The notes beneath the pieces were generated by a model. It did not search any database, had not been told where the DNA came from, and worked only from the letters and a program-made list of their open reading frames with translations. A stretch of 36,115 nt of DNA. Origin: an alpha proteobacterium SCGC AAA288-G21 (lineage in GTDB: Bacteria > Pseudomonadota > Alphaproteobacteria > Pelagibacterales > Pelagibacteraceae). The position numbers were made by a program, and so were the translations under genes. Location: contig AZYC01000008.1 in the NCBI GenBank assembly GCA_000513075.1, forward strand, positions 1-36,115, in the 5' to 3' direction. Within the stretch, counting starts at the first letter, position 1. Every line of letters starts with the position of its first letter. Shown piece by piece: positions 16,911 through 28,040 of the stretch.

Positions 16911-19900
16911 TTATATGTTTATTCTGTTCAAATAAGGCTCGTTTTTTAACGATTTTAATATTTCTGGGTTTATTTTTCTTTTTTCTGAAAGTTCAAAAAT
17001 TAGATTTTTTGAATTATTTTTAATAACAATTTTAACATTAGTATCACCTCTTTCAGAAATTAAATCTTTAAGTTTTTTTAGATTGTCCACTTCTTCTATT
17101 TCAAATGTAATTTTTGGTATAGATTGTTTTGAAATTTCACCTAAACTTACTAACTTTCTTACACTAATTCTTTTAAACCGATTAGCTTGGTTACTAATAT
17201 CTTTTACAACTGTAATTAATAATGACTTTCCTTCATTAAGAATGTCTCTGTTTCGATTCAAAATTTCTGAGAAAACAAATAATTCAAATACACCTCCCAA
17301 ATCACTAAATTTAATAATCGCAAAAGGATTACCTTTTTGTGTTTTTTTTTCTTGAATTTTCATTATTGTGGCAGCAAGAATAGTTTCATTACTCGTTGAA
17401 CTAATAAATGAATTAAAGTTTTGTATTTTGTATATATCAAAAATCTCTTTGTATTCATTAATTGGATGATCTGAAATAAAAAACCCAATTGACTCAAATT
17501 CTTTTGCTAATCTTTCCTCAAATGGCCAATCATTAACACTGGTTTGCACCAAGCTTTTTTTAGTTTGATTGCTATCATCAAATAAATTTACTTGATTATT
17601 AATTTTATTTTCAAATACAGATTTTGAAGCTAATATAATATTTGGAATTTTATCATGAAATGCTTTTCTATTATTTTCTAAAGAGTCAAATGCCCCTGCT
17701 TTTACTAATCCTTCAAGTTGCAGTTTATTAATATTCTTTGGATTGACTCTATTAATAAAATTATCTAATGATTTAAACTGACCGTTAATTTCTCTTTCTT
17801 TAACAATTTGATTAATTGCTTCAAATCCAACACTTTTAATTGCCCCTAATGCGTAATAAAATTTTTTGTCTGTGGATTTAAATTCTGCAAAGCAACTATT
17901 TATGCATGGACGTTGAATTTCAATATTAAGCCTTTTTAATTCCTCATAGAATTCACTTAATTTAGCTTGATTACCTAATTCTGTTGACATTGATGCGGCA
18001 AAAAATTCCTTGGGATGATGGGTTTTTAAAAAGGCTGTTTGATAAGCAATGACTGCGTAAGCAGCGGCATGACTTTTATTAAAACCATATTCGGCGAAAG
18101 GTTCTATTTTTTGGAAAATATAATCTGCTACATCCTTTTGAATTCCGTTCTTTAAAGCTCCTTCAACAAATCTTTGTTTTTGTTTTTCTAATTCTGCTCG
18201 TTTTTTTTTCCCCATTGCTCTTCTTAAAATATCAGCTTCTCCTGCGGTAAAACCTGATAAAATTTGGGCTATTTGCATTACCTGTTCTTGATAAATAATA
18301 ACTCCATAAGTGGGTTCCAGAATTTCTTTTAATTTTGGATGAAGATAATCAGGTTCTTTTTTTTTGTGCTTGCAATCATTATAGATAGATATATTGCTCA
18401 TAGGACCCGGTCTATATAAAGCTACCAGAGCAATAATATCCTCCAATCTATTAGGTTTCATTTGCATTAAAGCTTCTCTCATTCCTGAACTTTCAAGCTG
18501 AAACAAGCCAACTGTATAACCTGACGATAGTAATTCGAAAACTTTTTTATCCTCAAAATTAATTGTGTTTATATCTAGGTCTATATTTTTCGCTTTTAAA
18601 AGAGTCCGAGTTTTACTTATAATCGTTAAGGTATTTAATCCAAGTAAGTCAAATTTTATTAATCCAGCATTTTCTGCTGAATACATGTCAAATTGCGTTG
18701 CTGGCAATAATAAATCAGAGGAAAAATCTTTATAAAGAGGAACTGTCTCTGATAAATTTTTCTCTGCAATAACAACGCCGGCAGCATGAGTAGCGATGTT
18801 TCTATTTAGTCCCTCAAGTTTTAAAGATAAATCCATTAATTTTCTTACTCGTGCATCCTTAGATATCATATCTTGAATTCTTGGTTCACGATTTATACAG
18901 TCTTGCAAGCTTAGTGGCCTTGAAGGATCAAAAGGAATCATTTTACTAATAGAGTCAACAAATCCATAAGGAAAACCCAGAACTCTTCCAATATCCCTAA
19001 TAGCCATTCTTGCTTTTAATTTTCCAAAAGTAATTATATGAGCAACGCCATTTCCATATTTTTTTTTAAGATAAGAAAATACCAAATCTCTTTTTTCTTC
19101 ACAAAAATCTATATCAAAATCTGGCATTGAAATTCTATCTGGATTTAAAAATCTTTCAAAAATTAAATTAAATTTTATTGGGTCAATATTTGTAATGCGT
19201 AAACACCACGCAATTAATGATCCTGCGCCTGACCCCCTACCAGGACCAACTGGTATATCATTATTTTTTGCCCATTTAATATAATCTGAAACAATCAAAA
19301 AATAACCTGAGTAACGCATTTCTTTTATAATGTTAAATTCATGTAGAAGTCGCTTGTTATAAATATTTAAATTTTTTTTATTTTCTTGATCAGAATTCTG
19401 TTTAAAGATGTATTTATTAAATTTTTCTTTCATACCTTTTGTTGCTAAATTTATTAACTCTTGATCTACATCTATATCTTTGCTGGTCCTTATATTTGGG
19501 AGGATAGGTAAAGAAGGTTTGGGTTTATAACTACATTTATAAGGAAAATTAAAATTATTTTCCAGTGCTTCTGGTAAATCAGAAAAAATTTCAATCATTT
19601 GTTCAGAGCTTTTCAAATAATGTTGATCAGAATATTTTCTTCTTTTTTTTTCATTTACATAGGTTTTTTCTCCTATACAGATCAATGCATCATGGGCTTC
19701 GTGCATATCCTTATCTAAATAAAAAACTTCATGAGTAGCGATTAAGGGAATTGCTAAATCATTAGATTTGTTTAATAGAAATTCTTCAAATAATTTTTCC
19801 CCAACATCGTTATGCCTTTGAATTTCTAAATAAAATTTGTCCTTAAATACATCTTTTATTAATTTGAGGACTTCATCAATCTCTGTTAATAAATTTTTCG

Positions 19901-20330
19901 CAAATAAATTTCCAATTAGCCCCCTAAAAGAACCAGAAAGGATTGTAACTCCAGATTTTATATTTAATAATTCTTGAAATGAGCAATGTGGTTCATCTGT
20001 GGTTTTATTTTCCAAGTAAGATTTTGAAGATAAACCAATAATACTTTTATAACCTTCAAAATTATTTGCAATTATTGGTAAAATACCAATTTGATCTTTA
20101 AATTTAAAATTAATTTGGCTACCAATAATAGGTTGTGTTCCCACTTTTGAAATATTTTCTGCAAACTCCAATGCACCACATAAATTTTTGGTATCACTTA
20201 ACCCTATTGCATGAATTTTATTTTTTTTGCAAAAATCCTTTAAATCAATAATTTTAATTGCTCCTTCACATATTGAGTACTGGGTATGGATTTTTAAATG
20301 TGTAAATTGATTTTTATTTGTATTTTTCAT
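16911..20330 (-). CDS. dnaE: DNA polymerase III subunit alpha (start reassigned to [19 protein letters not shown]; the ORF track starts at 20354)
   Basis: PHP-domain N-terminus, GPGRGSGAGSLIAWCLRITNIDPIKFNLIFERFLNPDRISMPDFDIDFCEEKRDLV, LYRPGPM, EYGFNKSHAAAYAVIAYQTAFLKTHHPKEFFAA. Confidence 0.97.
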   Translation of the reverse strand: MKNTNKNQFTHLKIHTQYSICEGAIKIIDLKDFCKKNKIHAIGLSDTKNLCGALEFAENISKVGTQPIIGSQINFKFKDQIGILPIIANNFEGYKSIIGLSSKSYLENKTTDEPHCSFQELLNIKSGVTILSGSFRGLIGNLFAKNLLTEIDEVLKLIKDVFKDKFYLEIQRHNDVGEKLFEEFLLNKSNDLAIPLIATHEVFYLDKDMHEAHDALICIGEKTYVNEKKRRKYSDQHYLKSSEQMIEIFSDLPEALENNFNFPYKCSYKPKPSLPILPNIRTSKDIDVDQELINLATKGMKEKFNKYIFKQNSDQENKKNLNIYNKRLLHEFNIIKEMRYSGYFLIVSDYIKWAKNNDIPVGPGRGSGAGSLIAWCLRITNIDPIKFNLIFERFLNPDRISMPDFDIDFCEEKRDLVFSYLKKKYGNGVAHIITFGKLKARMAIRDIGRVLGFPYGFVDSISKMIPFDPSRPLSLQDCINREPRIQDMISKDARVRKLMDLSLKLEGLNRNIATHAAGVVIAEKNLSETVPLYKDFSSDLLLPATQFDMYSAENAGLIKFDLLGLNTLTIISKTRTLLKAKNIDLDINTINFEDKKVFELLSSGYTVGLFQLESSGMREALMQMKPNRLEDIIALVALYRPGPMSNISIYNDCKHKKKEPDYLHPKLKEILEPTYGVIIYQEQVMQIAQILSGFTAGEADILRRAMGKKKRAELEKQKQRFVEGALKNGIQKDVADYIFQKIEPFAEYGFNKSHAAAYAVIAYQTAFLKTHHPKEFFAASMSTELGNQAKLSEFYEELKRLNIEIQRPCINSCFAEFKSTDKKFYYALGAIKSVGFEAINQIVKEREINGQFKSLDNFINRVNPKNINKLQLEGLVKAGAFDSLENNRKAFHDKIPNIILASKSVFENKINNQVNLFDDSNQTKKSLVQTSVNDWPFEERLAKEFESIGFFISDHPINEYKEIFDIYKIQNFNSFISSTSNETILAATIMKIQEKKTQKGNPFAIIKFSDLGGVFELFVFSEILNRNRDILNEGKSLLITVVKDISNQANRFKRISVRKLVSLGEISKQSIPKITFEIEEVDNLKKLKDLISERGDTNVKIVIKNNSKNLIFELSEKRKINPEILKSLKNEPYLNRINI

Positions 20331-21000
20331 TTGAGCGCCTAATATTACCATCAATTATTCTTAACTTGTAGTCGGCTTTATCGGCTAGCTCTCTATTATG
20401 AGTTGCAAAAATTATTGATCGATTTTGAGATTTAAATTTTAAGAACAAATTAAATATTTCTTTTGATGTAGATTGATCTAAACTTCCAGTAGGTTCGTCA
20501 GCCAAAATAAGCTGTGGTTCATTTATAACTGCTCTTGCAATTGCTACTCGCTGTTGTTCTCCCACCGAAAGATCGCTTGGAAAATGATCAAGCCTTTTAG
20601 ATAAACCAACGTTTTTTAAAATTTTTCTCGCTACATTATTTGCATACTCTTTGCTTTTTCCAGAAGAAATCATTGCTATAGCAACATTTTCTAAAGACGT
20701 AAAATCACTCAACAAATTGTTTTGTTGATATACAATAGAAATTTTTTTACCTCTCAATTCATCTTTTTCAACATCGTTCATTTGGGAAGTTTTTTTTCTT
20801 TCAAAATAAATTTCTCCATTTGATGGTTGATCCAGTAACGCTAACATATGAAGAAATGTAGATTTACCTGATCCTGAAGGTCCTAGTAAAGCTACAAGAT
20901 CCCCTTTTTTTATTTCAATATTAATCTTTTTTAAAATATTGAGGTTTTTTTTTAGAAAAAAACTCTTAGAAAGATTGACTGTTTTAATAATATTACTCAT
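20314..21000 (-). CDS. lolD: lipoprotein-releasing ABC transporter ATP-binding protein LolD
   Basis: [27 protein letters not shown] (Walker A), [31 protein letters not shown]; adjacent to LolC/E permease. Confidence 0.93.
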   Translation of the reverse strand: MSNIIKTVNLSKSFFLKKNLNILKKINIEIKKGDLVALLGPSGSGKSTFLHMLALLDQPSNGEIYFERKKTSQMNDVEKDELRGKKISIVYQQNNLLSDFTSLENVAIAMISSGKSKEYANNVARKILKNVGLSKRLDHFPSDLSVGEQQRVAIARAVINEPQLILADEPTGSLDQSTSKEIFNLFLKFKSQNRSIIFATHNRELADKADYKLRIIDGNIRRSNEKYK

Positions 21001-22229
21001 ATTTTAATGCTTTAATTGGATCTAACCTGGATGCCGAGTAAGCAGGAAATATTGATACCAACACAGTTATTCCTAATGAACACAAAGTAATAATTAATAT
21101 TGAATTTAAATCTATTTCTGAAGGCATTTTGCTTAAAAAATATATTTCCTCTGGAAACAGACTGATATTAAATAAATCGGAAAGTAACGATCTAATTTTT
21201 TCAATATTATGAGAAAACAGTACTCCTAATAATACACCGGTCAAAGTTGCAAAAAAAACCAATGGAGAAACCTACTAAAAAAAATATTTTAGCGATAGAT
21301 TTTGAACTAACGCCAAGTGTTCTTAAAATTGCAATTTCTTTGGTTTTATTTTTTACCAAAATTGTTAGTCCAGATATTATATTAAATGCAGCTACAACAA
21401 CGATTAGTGACAATATAATAAACATCACATTTCTTTCTACTTTTAAAGCACCAAAAAAAGATTTATTTAAATCTGCCCACGAATAAACAAAATAATCAGA
21501 AAATAAATTTTGAATTTTTTCCTTAGCTTCTTCAACATGTTCCGGTTTTTTTAAATAAATCTCTAAAAAAAGATCATCGTCAGATGCTTCGAAAAATGGA
21601 ATAGCATCTTCAACTGGCATAAAAATAACATTCTGATCAAATTCAGCTAATCCACTATTAAAAATTGAAGAAATAGTAAAACTTTCTTGCTTTGGAAGAG
21701 TACCAATAATAGTTTGGATACCTGACGATGACATTAAAGTAATTTTATCATCAATTTTTAAGTTTAAGGATATTGCCAAATCTTTTCCAATGGAAATTGT
21801 ATTCTTATTAAAATTGTCCAAGGAACCATCAATAATTCCCTCTTGTAGTAAATTTATTTTTTTTAAGTCATTTTTAAGATAGCCGCGGACTAAAATTCCT
21901 TTTGTATCATCTTTATTGATTAAAATTCCCTCTCCATTGAAAGATAACATCGTTTTCTCAATAATATTTGATAGCGAATTAAGTTCGTTAAGATTTTGAC
22001 TTTCAATTTTTTTTTCGTAGGGCTTAATTATGATATGAGCATTAAATCCTAAAATTTTATCTATTAGTTCCGTTCTAAAACCATTCATTACGGACATTAC
22101 AATTATTAGTACCGAAACACCTAAGGCAATTCCTAGAAACGAAAAAATAGATATTATTTTTAAAAAACCTTCTTTCCTTTTTGGTTTTAAATATCTAAAA
22201 GCTACTATTTTTTCGATTTCGGAAATCAA
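20993..22229 (-). CDS. lolC: lipoprotein-releasing ABC transporter permease (LolC/E family), split in two frames by a +1 at an 8-nt T tract (minus strand), 21251-21258
   Basis: Frame a (22229-21207): MISEIEKIVAFRYLKPKRKEGFLKIISIFSFLGIALGVSVLIIVMSVMNGFR...VGFSIGFFCNFDRC...; frame b (to 20993): VFFATLTGVLLGVLFSHNIEK...[18 protein letters not shown]; one fewer T gives ...SIGFFATLTGVLLGVLFS... Confidence 0.93.
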
Positions 22230-23554
22230 ATTAAATTTTTCTCTTTAGTTAATTTTTGAACAACTTTATCAATACTTAAATTTTGAGATTCTTTATCTAT
22301 TTCCTTAAATTCAAAAATATCACCTTCTGATTTTTGACCAATTATTATTTGATATGGAATTCCAATCAAATTAAATTTCTTTATTTTTGCTGAAATGTTT
22401 TCATCTGTATCATCTAGCAATACATCAATATTGTGTTTTATTAACTCTTTATAAATCTTCTGTGATTTTATTAGATTGGAATTATCATTTTTATTTATCA
22501 TAGGTATAATGGCAACTTCATAAGGTGAAACCGATATAGGCCATTTCATAATATTGTTATTAAATTTTGCCTCTATTATGGCAGCAACTAACCTTGATAC
22601 ACCAATTCCGTATGATCCCATTTTGACCGATGTTTTTTTTCCTCCTTGTAAATCCACATTGGCATTTAATGGTTTTGAGTATTTGTCACCAAAATAAAAA
22701 ATATGTCCAACTTCTATACCTTTTGTTATTAATCGATTTTCTTGCAACACTTTACTTTCAAAGTCACTTTTATTGAATTTATCGTCAGTAACCGCATAAT
22801 ATGTGTCAAAATCATTTCTCATCTTTATTAATGATGAGTCATTTAAATTAAAACTATTGGTATCGATTTCAAAAATTCTTTTATCTGCATATATTTTACT
22901 TTCTCCCGTTTCTGCCAAAATAACAAATTCATGAGATAAATTTCCACCGATAGGACCTGTGTCTGCCGCCATAGGAATTGCTGTAAGTCCCATTCGCTTA
23001 AATGTTTTAAGATAGGCAAAGTACATTTTGTTATAAGATTTAACTGCATCTTCATCACTTAAATCAAAAGTGTAGGCATCCTTCATTAAAAATTCTCTGC
23101 ATCTCATTACACCAAATCTTGGTCTAAGTTCATCCCTAAACTTCCATTGAATATGATAAAGACTTTGAGGAAGTGATTTGTATGATTTGATACTTGCCCT
23201 AAATATTTCAGTTATCAATTCTTCATTAGTTGGGCCATAAAGCATTTCCCTGTTCTGACGATCTTTAATTCTTAACATTTCTTCACCATAATCATCATAT
23301 CTACCACTCTCTTTCCAGATATCAGCGGATTGGATAGTTGGCATGAGTAGTTCTTGAGCACCAATATTGTTCTGTTCTTCTCTAACAATATTTTCAATTT
23401 TTTTCATAATCCTTAAACCTAGCGGCAACCAAGAATAAATTCCTGAAGAAGACTGTCTAACCATACCTACGCGGAGCATAAGTTGGTGAGATTTTATTTT
23501 TGCTTCCGCAGGATTTTCTTTAAGTATTGGAAGAAATAATTTTGATAAATGCAT
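22226..23554 (-). CDS. proS: prolyl-tRNA synthetase (short alphaproteobacterial type)
   Basis: MHLSKLFLPILKENPAEAKIKSHQLMLRVGMVRQSSSGIYSWLPLGLRIMKKIE ... FRDELRPRFGVMRCREFLMKDAYTF. Confidence 0.97.
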   Translation of the reverse strand: MHLSKLFLPILKENPAEAKIKSHQLMLRVGMVRQSSSGIYSWLPLGLRIMKKIENIVREEQNNIGAQELLMPTIQSADIWKESGRYDDYGEEMLRIKDRQNREMLYGPTNEELITEIFRASIKSYKSLPQSLYHIQWKFRDELRPRFGVMRCREFLMKDAYTFDLSDEDAVKSYNKMYFAYLKTFKRMGLTAIPMAADTGPIGGNLSHEFVILAETGESKIYADKRIFEIDTNSFNLNDSSLIKMRNDFDTYYAVTDDKFNKSDFESKVLQENRLITKGIEVGHIFYFGDKYSKPLNANVDLQGGKKTSVKMGSYGIGVSRLVAAIIEAKFNNNIMKWPISVSPYEVAIIPMINKNDNSNLIKSQKIYKELIKHNIDVLLDDTDENISAKIKKFNLIGIPYQIIIGQKSEGDIFEFKEIDKESQNLSIDKVVQKLTKEKNLI

Positions 23555-23598
23555 GTAAATTAAAATAGCTTTTAAAGTTCAAACAACTTAACATATTG

Positions 23599-25266
23599 CT
23601 AAACTCTAACCAAATTAATATTTGTGTAAGGTTTTTTACCAGTTTTTTCTTTGACTAATTTTCTGCAATTTTTTTTTAATTCTTCTATTAAGATATTTTC
23701 TTGTTTACTGTTATTTAAAGAAAATGTTCTACTTGTTTTTTTAACTTCATCTTCAAGATAAAAAATAAAATCTTCATTTTGACTTTCTATAGGTAAGCCT
23801 TTAAATGAAAAAATAGGTTTCTTAATAACTTTACCTTTATCATTGATTAAGATTATAACTTCCAAATAACCATTATTTGCTAAATTCTTTCTCTCTTTTA
23901 CTGACTGAGAATCTTCGCTAATACTAATATTGCCATCTACATACATTCGTCCAACGGGAGCCTTATCAACAATATGCGGTTCTTCCCCAGGATAAATTTG
24001 AACTATATCACCATTTTCAATTTGAACTGGGTAAGGTACCTGCATTTCTTTTGCAAAATTTATATGCTCCTTCATATGGCGGTGTTCACCATGTACTGGA
24101 ATGATAGATTTAGGTTTAACCCAATTATACATATCTTTTAAATCTTCCTGATTTGGGTGACCGGAAACATGAACAAATTCATTTTCTTCTGAAATAACTT
24201 CAATTCCATTTTTAACTAACTGATTATGTAGATTATAAAGTTTCTTTTCATTTCCAGGAATTATTTTTGATGAAAAAATTACTGTGTCACCCTCCTCTAT
24301 AAAAACGTCTGGATGAACATAATTTGCAATTCTCATCATGGCGCCCATAGGTTCTCCTTGACTACCTGTACATAAATAAACAATTTTTTCTTTGGAAATT
24401 TTTTTGGCTTCCCTTGAGTCGATAGGATCAATAACATTGTTTAAATAACCACATTGTTTCGCTGCTTTATAAATTCTGTGCATTGATCTCCCGACAAGAG
24501 AAATCTGTCTTTCAATTTTTTTAGCACAATAAAATATTGTTTCCATTCTTGCTACATTCGATGCAAATGATGTAACAACAATTCTTTTATTTTTATTTTG
24601 CATGATTTTTAAAAGACTTTGTCTAACATCTAATTCTGAGCCAGCTCGACCGGGGTTAAAAACATTGGTAGAGTCACAAATCATAGCTAGTACTCCTTGT
24701 TCTCCTATTTGTTTTAATTTTTTTTCGTTTATTTTATTTCCAATTAAAGGATTAGGATCACATTTCCAGTCACCTGTGTGCAGAATAGTTCCAACTGGAG
24801 TTTCTATACTTAGACCATTGGGTTCTAAAATAGAATGTGTCAAAGTAACAAATTCAATTTTAAAGGGACCCAATTTAATTGTACCGTTTAATTCAACAAT
24901 TTTTAAATTATTTCCAATTTCAATTTTTTTTTCTTTAAATTTTTCTTTTACTAAAACACTTGTAAATGGCGTAGCATAAATATTGCATTTTAATTGAGGC
25001 CATATATGTACGATGGCACCAATATGATCTTCGTGAGCATGAGTTAATATTATTCCCAATAAATCGTCTTTTTTATCTATAATAAAACCTGGGTCAGGAT
25101 AAATTAAATCTATTCCTGGCAAAGTATCGTCTGCAAAAGTAACCCCTATATCGACTATTAGCCATTTTTGATTCTCAGGTTTTCCATAGGAAAAAAGATT
25201 CATATTCATTCCAATCTCTCCAGATCCACCTAGAGGGCAAAAAATTAATTGATCTTTTTGACTCAT
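23599..25266 (-). CDS. rnj: ribonuclease J (metallo-beta-lactamase/beta-CASP RNase)
   Basis: FCPLGGSGEIGMNMNLFSYG...ILTHAHEDHIGAIVHIWPQLKCNIYATPFT...CTGSQGEPMGAMMRIA...VHVSGHPNQEDLKDMYNWVKPKSIIPVHGEHRH. Confidence 0.95.
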   Translation of the reverse strand: MSQKDQLIFCPLGGSGEIGMNMNLFSYGKPENQKWLIVDIGVTFADDTLPGIDLIYPDPGFIIDKKDDLLGIILTHAHEDHIGAIVHIWPQLKCNIYATPFTSVLVKEKFKEKKIEIGNNLKIVELNGTIKLGPFKIEFVTLTHSILEPNGLSIETPVGTILHTGDWKCDPNPLIGNKINEKKLKQIGEQGVLAMICDSTNVFNPGRAGSELDVRQSLLKIMQNKNKRIVVTSFASNVARMETIFYCAKKIERQISLVGRSMHRIYKAAKQCGYLNNVIDPIDSREAKKISKEKIVYLCTGSQGEPMGAMMRIANYVHPDVFIEEGDTVIFSSKIIPGNEKKLYNLHNQLVKNGIEVISEENEFVHVSGHPNQEDLKDMYNWVKPKSIIPVHGEHRHMKEHINFAKEMQVPYPVQIENGDIVQIYPGEEPHIVDKAPVGRMYVDGNISISEDSQSVKERKNLANNGYLEVIILINDKGKVIKKPIFSFKGLPIESQNEDFIFYLEDEVKKTSRTFSLNNSKQENILIEELKKNCRKLVKEKTGKKPYTNINLVRV

Positions 25267-25281
25267 AATTTAATCCAAAAT

Positions 25282-26043
25282 CTATTTTACTTTTAATAAT
25301 TCTATTAAACCCTTCATAGTAATATCTTTATCAATAAAAACTTTAGATTTAATAGAATTTTTAAATAATGAAGAAAAGCCGCCTGTTAAAATAACTTTGT
25401 AGTTTCTTTTTGTTTCTTTTCTGATTAGTTGTAAAATATTTTTAATCAAACCTGCATATCCCCAATAAAAACCGGATCTTAAAGCTGAAATAGTATTGTT
25501 TCCTACCACTTTATTTGTTTTTTTTAAAGTAAATGAAGGTATTTGATCTGCTCTTTTAATTAGTGTGCTTAAAGAAAGATTTACACCGGGTGCAATAATT
25601 CCACCCCAATATACTCCTTGATTGATAACATCGAAAGTCGTGGCTGTGCCAAAATCTAAAACTATACAATCAGATTTATATTTATAATAAGCTCCAATTG
25701 CATTAGCTATTCTATCTGAACCAACTTGTTTTTTATTTGCATTTATTTTAATTATTTTTGAATAATAAGTTTGCTTTAATTCTTGACATTGAATATTTAA
25801 ATATTTTTTTAAATATTTTTTGATAGAAAAAAAAACAGATGGTACTACACTAGAAAATAAAGCTTTATTATCTATGATTTTGTTCTTAACAAATGAAAAA
25901 ATTATTTTTTTAAAATAATATTGATTTTTAATTTTTAAAGTATCTACATTTAATCTTTTGATAATTTTAAATTTTTTATCCAAAACACATAACTTAGTTT
26001 CCGTATTTCCAATGTCTCCAATTAAATAAGTCATATTACTCAA
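25282..26043 (-). CDS. coaX: type III pantothenate kinase
   Basis: YLIGDIGNTETKLCVLD...VGSDRIANAIGAYYKYKSDCIVLDFGTATTFDVI...GGIIAPGVNLSLSTL. Confidence 0.95.
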   Translation of the reverse strand: MSNMTYLIGDIGNTETKLCVLDKKFKIIKRLNVDTLKIKNQYYFKKIIFSFVKNKIIDNKALFSSVVPSVFFSIKKYLKKYLNIQCQELKQTYYSKIIKINANKKQVGSDRIANAIGAYYKYKSDCIVLDFGTATTFDVINQGVYWGGIIAPGVNLSLSTLIKRADQIPSFTLKKTNKVVGNNTISALRSGFYWGYAGLIKNILQLIRKETKRNYKVILTGGFSSLFKNSIKSKVFIDKDITMKGLIELLKVK

Positions 26044-26049
26044 ATTAAT

Positions 26050-26628
26050 TTAATAATAATTTTTTCGTTTTAATTTAAAATTTAAAAACTTATATAAATC
26101 TAAATTAGAAAAAAATTGTTCATACTTTACTATTACTTGATTCACAATTTGTAACAATTTAGGTTTTTTTTTTGTTTCTTTGTATATATTGGTAGATGGG
26201 TAATTTTTGATTTTCGGATTTGAAAAAAGATTAATACCAATACCAACTATTAAATATTTTTTTGACCCCTTAATAATTACTTCTTGCAAGATACCACATA
26301 TTTTTTTCTTATTAATATATATATCATTAGGTGATTTAAAAAATGTATTTTTTCTTCCACAATACTTACTTAATATATCAATATTTAAAATTGGATTAAT
26401 CAAAGAAAATTCTTCTACACTTGGATAATTTTTTTTAATATGAAAGAAAATTGAACCAAAAAAATTTCCTTTTTCTGAAATCCATTTTCTTCCATAACGC
26501 CCTTTTCCTTTTTTTTGTGACAAGGCATATACAAATCCATTTTCATATTTTTTTTTTTTAATTAACTCTATTGCCTTTTCATTTGTGCTGTTTAGGGTAT
26601 CGTACTTAAAAATTTTAAATTTCATCAA
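26050..26628 (-). CDS. birA: biotin--[acetyl-CoA-carboxylase] ligase, catalytic domain only
   Basis: KYDTLNSTNEKAIEL...ALSQKKGKGRYGRKWISEKGNFFGSIFF...KSPNDIYINKKKICGILQEVIIKGSKKYLIVGIGINLF. Confidence 0.92.
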   Translation of the reverse strand: MMKFKIFKYDTLNSTNEKAIELIKKKKYENGFVYALSQKKGKGRYGRKWISEKGNFFGSIFFHIKKNYPSVEEFSLINPILNIDILSKYCGRKNTFFKSPNDIYINKKKICGILQEVIIKGSKKYLIVGIGINLFSNPKIKNYPSTNIYKETKKKPKLLQIVNQVIVKYEQFFSNLDLYKFLNFKLKRKNYY

Positions 26629-28040
26629 ATAAGATTTATATTTGAAACCATGTCAATAAGAAGGCTTGGATAAATAAAGTAAACCAATACAATTATTGTT
26701 GACAGAAATAATGAGATTTTAAGTCCTAAATTTTGATTACTTTCAAATATTTCCTCAGGAGCATCAAAATATATTGTCTTGATTATTCTTAAATAATAAA
26801 ATGCTGAAATTACAGTTGTAATTAATCCTATGATAGCAATCGTATACATTTTAACTTTTATCACTGCCATAAATATATAAAATTTAGCAAAAAAACCTGC
26901 AAGTGGTGGAATTCCAGCTAATGAAAATAATAATAAGAGCAGACAAATCGAAATTATAGGATGGTTTTTTGATAAACCTGATAGATCTTGAATATCTTCA
27001 TAAAATATATCATTTCTTTTCATCATAAAAATACATGAAAAAACACCAAGATTCATTAATAGATAAATTGAGAGATAAATTACTGTACTTTGGATTCCTT
27101 CATTACTTCCTGTAGCTAGACCTGCTAATGCATAGCCCATGTGGCCAATGGAACTGTAAGCCATTAATCTTTTAATATTTGTTTGTCCTATTGCAGCAAC
27201 TGCTCCCAAAATCATTGAAGCAAGGGAAATAAAAATTATTATCATTTGCCACTGATCAACAACGTTAATAAATGGAACGTATAAAAACCTTATAAAGACA
27301 GTTAATGCAGCTACTTTTGGTACTATTGCAAAGAAAGCGGTAACCGAGGTAGGTGAACCCTCGTAAACATCTGGGGCCCACATATGAAATGGTACAGCCG
27401 AAACTTTAAATGCAAGTCCTACTAAAATAAACACAATACCAAAAATTGATCCGGTATTTAATTTATTTATGTTTTGAGCTATTAGGTCAAAATTCGTTGA
27501 ACCTGAAAAACCATAAATAAGAGAACATCCATAAAGTAATAATCCAGAGGACAATGCACTCAAAACAAAATATTTTAAACCTGCTTCCGAAGATCTAAGG
27601 TTGTCCCTGTTAAATGATGCCAGCACATACAAGGATAAAGATTGTAACTCCAGGCCCATATAAAAAACAATAAGATCATATGAACTTATCATTATCATCA
27701 TGCCCAAAGTGGCAGATAAAATTAAAATTGGATATTCAATTTTGTTAATACCATTCAATTTTATATAATCAAAAGAAGATAACATGACAAAAATACAAGC
27801 TGCCAAGGTTAGGGCTTTCATAAATAAAGAAAGATAATCAATCGTGTAACTGTTATTAAATAGTTTAGCTGAAGTATCTACCGAATGATTGAATAATAAT
27901 ATAAATGTAGCCAACAAGATAATCGTTGATAATTTAAAAATAAGATTAAAACTATTTTTATAAAAAACTCCAATCATTAATAAAATCATAATAGAAGTAG
28001 TAAAAAATAATTCTGGAATGATAAGATTTAATTGTTCCAT
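26625..28040 (-). CDS. nuoN: NADH-quinone oxidoreductase subunit N
   Basis: KYFVLSALSSGLLLYGCSLIYGFSGSTNFD...VPFHMWAPDVYEGSPTSVTAFFAIVPKVAAL. Confidence 0.97.
   Translation of the reverse strand: MEQLNLIIPELFFTTSIMILLMIGVFYKNSFNLIFKLSTIILLATFILLFNHSVDTSAKLFNNSYTIDYLSLFMKALTLAACIFVMLSSFDYIKLNGINKIEYPILILSATLGMMIMISSYDLIVFYMGLELQSLSLYVLASFNRDNLRSSEAGLKYFVLSALSSGLLLYGCSLIYGFSGSTNFDLIAQNINKLNTGSIFGIVFILVGLAFKVSAVPFHMWAPDVYEGSPTSVTAFFAIVPKVAALTVFIRFLYVPFINVVDQWQMIIIFISLASMILGAVAAIGQTNIKRLMAYSSIGHMGYALAGLATGSNEGIQSTVIYLSIYLLMNLGVFSCIFMMKRNDIFYEDIQDLSGLSKNHPIISICLLLLLFSLAGIPPLAGFFAKFYIFMAVIKVKMYTIAIIGLITTVISAFYYLRIIKTIYFDAPEEIFESNQNLGLKISLFLSTIIVLVYFIYPSLLIDMVSNINLI

Noticed and set aside
24602-24979. 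125-aa plus-strand ORF opposite rnj
   Set aside because: Antisense to conserved RNase J coding sequence; no independent evidence.
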